From the NCBI GenBank assembly GCA_017858135.1, contig JAFMBY010000008.1, positions 1 through 45,824 of the forward strand: a DNA stretch of 45,824 bases, read 5' to 3'. Below, piece after piece: positions 27,473 through 33,947 of the stretch (the stretch's first letter is position 1; each line of letters begins with the position of its first letter). The DNA is from Porticoccaceae bacterium (lineage in GTDB: Bacteria > Pseudomonadota > Gammaproteobacteria > Pseudomonadales > Porticoccaceae). The notes below the pieces were generated by a model, which was not told the DNA's origin, searched no databases, and worked only from the letters and a program-made list of their open reading frames with translations. The translations under genes were made by a program, and so were the position numbers.

Positions 27473-27529
27473 AACAGGTCAGATTTATTATTCCGATCGC
27501 TGACTCTAAAAGCCTAGGACAAAAAAAAG

Positions 27530-27543
27530 TTGACCAAAATCAT
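27530..27543 (-). promoter_or_regulatory. FNR/Anr-like site upstream of long glucan phosphorylase
   Basis: On the minus strand the site reads ATGATTTTGGTCAA, matching TTGAT-N4-ATCAA at 8 of 10 positions. A -10-like TAGAGT (27508-27503) begins 28.5 bp from the centre, the same distance as at hsp20. The predicted leader to the ATG is about 23 nt. It is the weakest of the five sites. Confidence 0.5.
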
Positions 27544-27570
27544 CTGCCTACTTCTTAACTACGAAATCCA

Positions 27571-27596
27571 TGTCAGGTCATATTGATCACCTGACA
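27571..27596. promoter_or_regulatory. Perfect 8-bp palindrome between glgP and sensor kinase; candidate operator
   Basis: TGTCAGGT and ACCTGACA flank a 10-bp spacer in the divergent interval. It has no T-run, so a terminator is unlikely. It could bind a dimeric regulator such as the FixJ-like protein. The spacer contains TTGAT without the matching half. The rest of the 320-bp interval has no gene. Confidence 0.4.
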
Positions 27597-27793
27597 GCTG
27601 TTGCCAAGAAAACTCCCAGCAGCCGTTTAGCCACTGGATAATAAATTTCATCTCGTCTATACATTTACTCAGCTAGGCTTATTTCTCAGTACAGCAATGG
27701 TTGGAAAATAGCGACACAGCAACCTGCTCATCTGTACCAAATTTTTTGCCCTCTCAAGATCAGCTTGAGACCGTGATTGATGCAGGTGTTGTT

Positions 27794-29335
27794 ATGCAGG
27801 AACCGACAGACATAATAATGGACTATCTCGAACTACCAAGGCCTATTGCAGTTGTGCTCGATGCCGCTGGAAATATAGAACATCTCAGCGACGAAGCCTG
27901 CAAGCTGTTAGGCTATTCACTACAGAGCGTATTGGGCGTCAACTGGATTTCACTGTGCCTGCCAAGTTCGTGGCAACTAAAAGCCAAGGCAGTTTTTGAT
28001 AGTCTTGCACAGCGCAGACAAAACCAGTCAGAACAGTACGTCTATCCTGTTATGGCCAAAAATGGCGATCGCTTTATGTTCTCGTGGCATAGCGAAGCAC
28101 GCCGTGATCCGAGCGGCGCCTTTATAGGATCGATCACCACTGGTATTAAAGTGCGTGACAATGCTCTGCAAGAAAAAAACTCCCTGCTGCAATCTGCCGC
28201 GCGTAATCAAGCGGTGCTTGACAATGCCATTGAAGCGATCATCAGTATTAATAGCAGTGGCACCATTACCCATGTCAATAAAACTACAGAGAAAATTTTC
28301 GGTTACAAAGAGTATGAATTAATTGGCCATAATATTTGGATGCTGCTGCCTGATGCGCAACTCGCTGATAAAAAAACTAATATCAGCCATTACTTAATGA
28401 CCGGCATAACTACCGGCAGCGGCTTTAATCGAGAGCTCAAGGCACGACACAAGGACGGCCACTGCGTGCCTATAGAGTTAACAGTCGCCGAAATCACCAT
28501 TGCCGGAGTGCGAAGTTTTACCGGTATTATGCGCGATATCAGTGAACGTAAACTTAGTGAGGAGCGTTTGAGGCAGAGCAAAGAAGAAGTCCAACAGGCA
28601 CTCGACCATCTTGCCCATCTCGACCGACTGCATATCGCCAGTGAGATGTCGACTGGAATCGCCCATGAACTCAACCAGCCACTAACCGCCATTTCAATGT
28701 ATGCTCAAGCCTGCCGAAATTTAATTAAAAAAGGTCAGTTGGACAATCCGGCGCTGCTGCCAACCCTCTCCAGAATTGACAACCAAGCTCAACGCGCCGG
28801 CGAGATTATTCGAAATATTCGCGCTCTGGTTGACAAGCAAAACCCTCATCATCAACTCACTGATATCAATGCACTGATTCATAACACCATTGAGTTGGCT
28901 CAGGTTGATATAGAGTGCCGGACCGTCCAATTTGAGTATTTTTGCTCAGAACAGCTGCCAATGATAGAAATCGTTCTGGGTCAAATACAACAGGTGCTTC
29001 TCAATTTAATTCGCAATGCCTGCGATGCCATGGTCAACAATGAACCGGATGATAAATGGATAACCATTATTTGCGAAAATAAACCAACTGGATTTATTAC
29101 TGTCAGAGTGCGAGACCGAGGCGTCGGCATCAATCACGAGCATGCCGATAAGCTATTTCAAGCTTTTTTCTCAACGAAAAGCCACGGCATGGGCATGGGG
29201 CTGGCCATCAGCCACTCAATTATTACCAGCCACGGCGGTGAAATGAAGGTCAACCAAAATTATAAAGACGGTGCTGAAATTACTTTTACACTGCCAATTA
29301 TGCCGGTACTCGGAGCACAGCCTCATGAACACTGA
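27794..29335 (+). CDS. FixL-like PAS sensor histidine kinase
   Basis: The 513-residue soluble kinase has two PAS domains (about 10-120 and 135-250), a HisKA box GIAHELNQPLTAI with H291 and a HATPase with NLIRNACDAM, RDRGVGINHEH and GMGMGLAIS. The layout and the sequence around the second PAS match Rhizobium/Bradyrhizobium FixL. The position of the heme-ligating His of FixL is occupied by Lys193; the nearest His is at 199. Heme sensing is therefore doubtful. The start is uncertain: ATG 27794 has AGGTG upstream, whereas the longer frame begins at a TTG at 27701 without one. The stop overlaps the fixJ-like gene by 11 bp. Confidence 0.9.
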   Translation: MQEPTDIIMDYLELPRPIAVVLDAAGNIEHLSDEACKLLGYSLQSVLGVNWISLCLPSSWQLKAKAVFDSLAQRRQNQSEQYVYPVMAKNGDRFMFSWHSEARRDPSGAFIGSITTGIKVRDNALQEKNSLLQSAARNQAVLDNAIEAIISINSSGTITHVNKTTEKIFGYKEYELIGHNIWMLLPDAQLADKKTNISHYLMTGITTGSGFNRELKARHKDGHCVPIELTVAEITIAGVRSFTGIMRDISERKLSEERLRQSKEEVQQALDHLAHLDRLHIASEMSTGIAHELNQPLTAISMYAQACRNLIKKGQLDNPALLPTLSRIDNQAQRAGEIIRNIRALVDKQNPHHQLTDINALIHNTIELAQVDIECRTVQFEYFCSEQLPMIEIVLGQIQQVLLNLIRNACDAMVNNEPDDKWITIICENKPTGFITVRVRDRGVGINHEHADKLFQAFFSTKSHGMGMGLAISHSIITSHGGEMKVNQNYKDGAEITFTLPIMPVLGAQPHEH

Positions 29336-29945
29336 GCAGACTGTTTTTATAGTCGATGATGACCCCGATGTTGCCGATGCCATGGCGATGCTATTGGAAT
29401 CTACCGGTCTGCGCACGCAGCGGCACCATTCGGCTCAGGAATTTCTGAAACAACAGATAGCACAACTTGTCGGCTGCGTAATACTCGACGTGCGCATGCC
29501 GAATATGAATGGGCTGGAGTTACAGCGGGAAATAAAGCGCCGCAATGCAAATTTGCCCGTCGTGTTTGTCACCGGTCACGGTGACGTGCCAATGGCGGTT
29601 CAGGCGATGAAAAATGGTGCATTAGAATTCTTACAAAAACCCTTTCGTGATCAGGAATTTATTGACTGTGTCTACAGGGCACTGAAGGTCAATAGTGACG
29701 CGTTGGATGGTCTCAATCGGCTAACCTCAATAAAGGCGCGGATAAACAGCCTGACCAAACGCGAATATGAAATTATGCACCTTATCGCGGCCGGTCATAT
29801 GACCAAGGTGGTTGCTGGAAAACTCAATATCAGCCCGCGCACGGTAGAAATTCACCGCGCGCGAACAATGGAAAAAATGCAAGCAAAAACTCTCGCACAA
29901 TTAGTGCAGATGGTGCTGGAGGTCGAGCACCAACACAGTGTCTAA
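29325..29945 (+). CDS. FixJ/NarL-family response regulator
   Basis: The 206-residue regulator has a receiver with D11/D12/D13, phosphoacceptor D55 (VILDVRMPNMNG), switch T in FVTGHGDV and Lys in FLQKPFRD. A LuxR-type helix-turn-helix lies at about 140-200 (LTKREYEIMHLIAAGHMTKVVAGK and ISPRTVEIHRARTMEKM). It is translationally coupled to the FixL-like kinase, as in fixLJ loci, where FixJ activates an FNR-type gene. The next gene, convergent, encodes FNR. Whether it activates fnr here is untested. Confidence 0.95.
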   Translation: MNTEQTVFIVDDDPDVADAMAMLLESTGLRTQRHHSAQEFLKQQIAQLVGCVILDVRMPNMNGLELQREIKRRNANLPVVFVTGHGDVPMAVQAMKNGALEFLQKPFRDQEFIDCVYRALKVNSDALDGLNRLTSIKARINSLTKREYEIMHLIAAGHMTKVVAGKLNISPRTVEIHRARTMEKMQAKTLAQLVQMVLEVEHQHSV

Positions 29946-29973
29946 ATCATACTCGCTCACGCTTTTAAACCAC

Positions 29974-29998
29974 TGTCATCTGTAACCCACTGATGACA
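29974..29998. other. Hairpin between convergent fixJ-like and fnr genes
   Basis: TGTCATC and GATGACA form a 7-bp stem with an 11-nt loop in the 62-bp gap. There is no T-run on either strand, so it may be a weak two-way transcription barrier or an RNA 3' end stabiliser. It is not a standard terminator. Confidence 0.4.
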
Positions 29999-30007
29999 CT
30001 AAAGTCG

Positions 30008-30793
30008 TTAGCTTGCTTGCTTAAACACTACCTGCTTGTCTGTGCGATGCTCCATAGGGTCTCTGGCGATAACGTCATTCAGACGAGCCATATCAAGCAG
30101 TCGCACGCGGTGGCGGTTTGCACTTATTAAGCCCTGCTCTTCAAGGCGTTTAAACAGACGACTAACGGTCTCGACGGCAAGACCTAAATAGTTGGCAATG
30201 TCGTAGCGCGCCATACTCAAGCGAAACTCATGAGCAGACTCGCCGCGTTCGTGCATACGTTGGGAGATATCGAGTAAAAAGTGCGCTAGACGCTGCTCTG
30301 CTTTCATCTTGCCGAGCACCATCATAAGGTGACTCTCGCGAAACATCATGCAGCTCACCGCACATAATAATCGATCGTAAACTTTCTGGTTGCTCTGCCG
30401 CGAGGCATCCTTAAAACATTCAAAGGGCAAACTGCAAACGCTAGAGGTTTCCAGAGCCTCGACTTCACACATATACTTTTTCGAGTCAATGCCATCTATG
30501 CCTAGAATATCAGTCGAAAAATGAAACCCCGTGACCTGTCTCTGACCAGATTCATCGACAATACAAGATTTAAAACAGCCTGAGCGAATAAGATACAGAG
30601 ACTGGAATTTGTCGCCCTGTAGAAATAGACGCTGCCCTTTAATAAGCGGTTTTTCATGATTAATAAGACCATATAGATCACTATTTTCACTGTTGTTTAG
30701 TGAACTGATAAGACAGGTCTTTCTGGCGAGGCAATGATTGCAGGTAACCTGCTGTACGCTATTTAATTTGACAACTGCATTTGCTAATTCCAT
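30008..30793 (-). CDS. fnr: FNR/Anr-type oxygen-sensing transcription regulator
   Basis: The 261-residue CRP/FNR protein carries cysteines at 18, 21, 27 and 120. Their spacing (3, 6, 93) equals that of E. coli FNR C20, C23, C29 and C122, so an oxygen-labile [4Fe-4S] cluster is expected. The DNA-recognition helix reads GLAVETVSRLFKRL, with the E, S and R residues that contact TTGAT half-sites. Five such sites lie in this window. The ATG at 30793 has AGGAG 7 bp upstream; the longer frame begins at a TTG. The name anr applies equally. No FNR-type box precedes its own gene. Confidence 0.96.
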   Translation of the reverse strand: MELANAVVKLNSVQQVTCNHCLARKTCLISSLNNSENSDLYGLINHEKPLIKGQRLFLQGDKFQSLYLIRSGCFKSCIVDESGQRQVTGFHFSTDILGIDGIDSKKYMCEVEALETSSVCSLPFECFKDASRQSNQKVYDRLLCAVSCMMFRESHLMMVLGKMKAEQRLAHFLLDISQRMHERGESAHEFRLSMARYDIANYLGLAVETVSRLFKRLEEQGLISANRHRVRLLDMARLNDVIARDPMEHRTDKQVVFKQAS

Positions 30794-30924
30794 TTCTAAC
30801 TCTCCTATCAATATTAATCCGTTAATGTATAAAATAGTTTATGGTTAACAACCTCTAACAATGCAAAAAGTGCTTGAGCTCACAATGCCTATGCCGTCAA
30901 CTCTAAACGGCTGGTGCTAGTCAG

Positions 30925-31245
30925 TTAAGCAGCGCGAGCAGAATTACCCTCATTTAGCTGGCTACCCTGACCCGCCCACATAAGGCCTGCGCGGTCATTG
31001 TCGGTCCAGATAACTAGCGCATTCATACCCGGGTAGAGCCCCGCTGCATAACTACGAGGCTTGACAACGACCTCTAAAAACATTCCCGAGTGCAGCTGGT
31101 GAGGGGAGTTTTCTATCCCTATGCCTGTCACACCAATATTGCTAACCGGACAGGCAGCGATTTTTCTGCCTGCTAAATAGAGCTCGGCTAGGCAGAGCTC
31201 ATTATTGAGAATTAATGATCTGCGACTTCCTATGCGATGTTCCAT
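30925..31245 (-). CDS. PilZ-domain protein, putative c-di-GMP receptor
   Basis: The 106-residue protein is essentially one PilZ domain. It has RIGSR at 4-8 (RxxxR motif) and SNIGVTGIGIE near 37 (close to D/NxSxxG, with Gly replacing Ser). Length fits single-domain PilZ adaptors. The Ser-to-Gly change could weaken c-di-GMP binding. It lies upstream of fnr on the same strand with a 131-bp gap, so a shared transcript is possible. AGGGG precedes the ATG. Confidence 0.78.
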   Translation of the reverse strand: MEHRIGSRRSLILNNELCLAELYLAGRKIAACPVSNIGVTGIGIENSPHQLHSGMFLEVVVKPRSYAAGLYPGMNALVIWTDNDRAGLMWAGQGSQLNEGNSARAA

Positions 31246-31501
31246 ATCAACCCCTATACGTAGTGATTAGTGACTTATGCGAGTCCTAGATACAACCCAA
31301 TAATAAAAGTGCGAGTAAGCGGGCACGCCATACTCCGTAACCGAGCGACAAAGGATACCAAAGGGGACGTATCGAACAATAAGGGGCTTTGCTTAATTTA
31401 TTGCGGAAACTACGTACTATGAAAAAGAGACATGCGCAGGCTCTGTCGCAATAGCAGCTTGATAAGGCAGGTGTAAAAATAGGTACAAATACTTATTTTC
31501 C

Positions 31502-32029
31502 TTGGCCCAGGAACATGACAGTATTTTATCTCTCAGAAGGCTGATCGAGAGCAGGTATAAAACGTGGTTAGCAGTTCTCCTGACACTGCCCCTAAAGCAA
31601 GCAATTTCAGTAAGCGAAGTCTGTAAGCGAAGTCGTCAACAAGTGATTAATGGATCCAATATAGTCGTTGCTCTGGTCGCCAGTGATTTCGCTATTCGTA
31701 AAAAAATTATTGAACTACTATCGACTCTGGATATTCAAACTACCACTTTTACAAGCGGCAAGAGTGTTATAAAAAGCCATCAGCTAGAAAAAACTGATTG
31801 TCTGATTATTGAAACTGAGCTGGACGACATGCCCGGTGTTTCCCTATTTAAAAAATTACTTATTAACCATTATGGGCTGCCGCCAACGATATTTATTGGC
31901 GTCTCTCGCGGCTGCACAATGGAGGCCGTAGAGGCCATGACACTGGGCGCGATTGATTATATTGAAAAACCCTTTTCCTCACGTCAGCTAATTATCTCAC
32001 TGAAAATCGCCCTCGAAGCCAAACACTAA
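31502..32029 (+). CDS. Degenerate receiver-domain protein (pseudo-receiver)
   Basis: About 120 residues at the C-terminus (about 54-175) resemble a FixJ-type receiver, ending in AIDYIEKPFSS with the conserved Lys156. Key residues differ: the acidic pair is A60/S61 with only D62 kept, the phosphoacceptor is Glu104 (LIIETELDD), and the switch Thr is Gly133. It has no output domain. It may mimic the phosphorylated state or act by binding partners such as the nearby FixL- or FixJ-like proteins. The start is uncertain: TTG 31502 lacks a good ribosome-binding site, and a GTG at 31643 would trim the protein to the receiver. Confidence 0.75.
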   Translation: MAQEHDSILSLRRLIESRYKTWLAVLLTLPLKQAISVSEVCKRSRQQVINGSNIVVALVASDFAIRKKIIELLSTLDIQTTTFTSGKSVIKSHQLEKTDCLIIETELDDMPGVSLFKKLLINHYGLPPTIFIGVSRGCTMEAVEAMTLGAIDYIEKPFSSRQLIISLKIALEAKH

Positions 32030-32051
32030 GGTCTCTGACTATCAGCGCAAA

Positions 32052-32065
32052 TTGACCATCATCAA
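32052..32065 (+). promoter_or_regulatory. FNR/Anr-type site upstream of second glucan phosphorylase
   Basis: TTGACCATCATCAA matches TTGAT-N4-ATCAA at 9 of 10 positions. A -10-like TTTAAG (32087-32092) begins 28.5 bp from the centre, the same as at hsp20. It lies in the 115-bp gap after the pseudo-receiver gene and 79 bp before the start codon. Confidence 0.68.
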
Positions 32066-32144
32066 TATCGCCACTTAACCTAACAATTTAAGCTAGCCCG
32101 GTTACTGTTTCACTCCACGCGACCAACAGAGGCGAGCATCAACA

Positions 32145-33854
32145 TTGACTAACAATAACATTCGTATCGCCTACTTCAGCATGGAAATTGCCCTGCAGCC
32201 CGGCATGCCTACCTATGCCGGCGGTCTTGGTATTCTCGCAGGTGACACACTGCGTTCGGCAGCGGATATGAATGTGCCTATGGTCGCCATCTCACTGCTG
32301 CCACGGCGCGGCTATTTTCATCAAACACTGACAGATGATGGTTGGCAAAATGAAACTGAGGCGAACTGGGTAGTCGAGGATTTTCTCAAGCAAACCTCAA
32401 CATGCATTGAGGTTTACATCGATGGCCGCCCGGTAATCATTCGCGCTTGGCAATACCAACTGAGCGGCAGTGGTGACAGCAGCGTCGACATTTATTTTCT
32501 CGACAGCGATAGTGAAGAGAACAGCGACTACGACCGATCACTTTCACACTTTCTCTACGGCGGCGACGGTCATTATCGACTCTGTCAGGAAGTCATTCTC
32601 GGCATCGGCGGTGTGCGCATGCTAGAGGCAATGGGATACTCGGGACTGCAGCGCTACCATCTCAATGAGGGTCATTCGAGCTTACTGATTCTCGAATTGC
32701 GTGAGCAGCGCCGGCGTGCCGGTGACGACGTGGATATCACTGAAAGCGTGCGCGATCTCTGTGTTTTCACCACCCATACGCCGGTGCCCGCTGGGCATGA
32801 TAAATTCCCCCTCAATGAAGTCTCTACGGTACTCGGCCCCGATTACTCACTGCTGGGCTGCGAAGACCTGTTCTGCTTTGACAATAAGCTCAACATGACT
32901 TATCTGGCGCTGGCCAATAGCCGCTATATTAATGGTGTTGCAAAAAAACACAGCCAGCTGTCGCGGCAAATGTATGCAGGCTACCATATTGATTCCATTA
33001 CCAACGGCGTGCATGCGGGAACCTGGGTCTGCGAGCCGATGCAACAACTATATGACCAGTACATCCCTGGCTGGCGACTGGATAATGCCAGTTTGCGCAG
33101 CGCACTTAATATTCCCTGCACACCGATTCTGCAGGCTCATCAGGCAGCCAAGCAGGCACTTCTGGAGACGGTCAACCAACACTATAATCAGCCCGCGAAG
33201 CAAATGGAAATCGATATATTCACCATTGGCTTTGCGCGACGCGCGACGGTTTACAAACGTCTTGGCTTGCTCTTTAGCGATATCGAAAGACTGAAGTCGA
33301 TCTGCGCAAAATTTGTTCGTCTGCAAATTGTTTTTGCCGGCAAGGCCCACCCAAACGATCAGCAGGGAAAGTTGCTTATTCAAAAAATTATTCATTTAGC
33401 AAATAATCTTAACCAACATATTAATATCGTTTTTCTCCCTGACTACAGCATCAATCTAGCCAAACTTATGGTCAGTGGCTGTGACCTTTGGCTAAACACA
33501 CCGCAGCCACCACTCGAGGCATCGGGTACCAGCGGAATGAAAGCCGCGCTCAATGGCGTGCCATCATTAAGCACCATGGACGGCTGGTGGTTAGAGGGCT
33601 GTCTCGAGGGCTTAACTGGCTGGGGAATTGGCAACGGTGAGAGCATTGCGGAAAAGCTCACAGCGCAGGGCTCAGATCAAAGCCAGGTCGAGGCCAGTTT
33701 GCTGTACAACAAACTGGAACAGATTATCTTGCCACTCTACTATCAAAATCAGCATGGTTATCTGGAAGTGATGCGCAACGCCATTGCACTGAATGGCTCC
33801 TATTTCAACGCCGAGCGTATGCTCAACCAGTATATTGCCAAGGCCTATTATTAA
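32145..33854 (+). CDS. Alpha-glucan phosphorylase, short form
   Basis: This 569-residue GT35 protein starts directly at the catalytic core (IRIAYFSMEIALQPGMPTYAGGLGILAGDT). It has THTPVPAGHDKF, FARRATVYKRLGL and the PLP segment ASGTSGMKAALNGVPSLSTMDGWWLEG. It lacks the DUF3417 module and the C-terminal extension of the long paralogue. The start is TTG (32145); no ATG lies before the conserved core, and GAGGCGAG sits somewhat far upstream. It likely cleaves glycogen or soluble dextrins under FNR control. Two phosphorylases suggest different chain-length preference or regulation. Confidence 0.92.
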   Translation: MTNNNIRIAYFSMEIALQPGMPTYAGGLGILAGDTLRSAADMNVPMVAISLLPRRGYFHQTLTDDGWQNETEANWVVEDFLKQTSTCIEVYIDGRPVIIRAWQYQLSGSGDSSVDIYFLDSDSEENSDYDRSLSHFLYGGDGHYRLCQEVILGIGGVRMLEAMGYSGLQRYHLNEGHSSLLILELREQRRRAGDDVDITESVRDLCVFTTHTPVPAGHDKFPLNEVSTVLGPDYSLLGCEDLFCFDNKLNMTYLALANSRYINGVAKKHSQLSRQMYAGYHIDSITNGVHAGTWVCEPMQQLYDQYIPGWRLDNASLRSALNIPCTPILQAHQAAKQALLETVNQHYNQPAKQMEIDIFTIGFARRATVYKRLGLLFSDIERLKSICAKFVRLQIVFAGKAHPNDQQGKLLIQKIIHLANNLNQHINIVFLPDYSINLAKLMVSGCDLWLNTPQPPLEASGTSGMKAALNGVPSLSTMDGWWLEGCLEGLTGWGIGNGESIAEKLTAQGSDQSQVEASLLYNKLEQIILPLYYQNQHGYLEVMRNAIALNGSYFNAERMLNQYIAKAYY

Positions 33855-33947
33855 TGCAGCGAAGAATCCGTTTAAGGGCCACTAGGTTAGAGTTGCCAGC
33901 AATCAGCTACGCTTGAATGAACAATCAGCAGACTATCGGGTAATTGA

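Noticed and set aside
27583-27596. TTGATCACCTGACA as a sixth FNR box
   Set aside because: Only the left half matches. The right half belongs to the separate TGTCAGGT/ACCTGACA palindrome.
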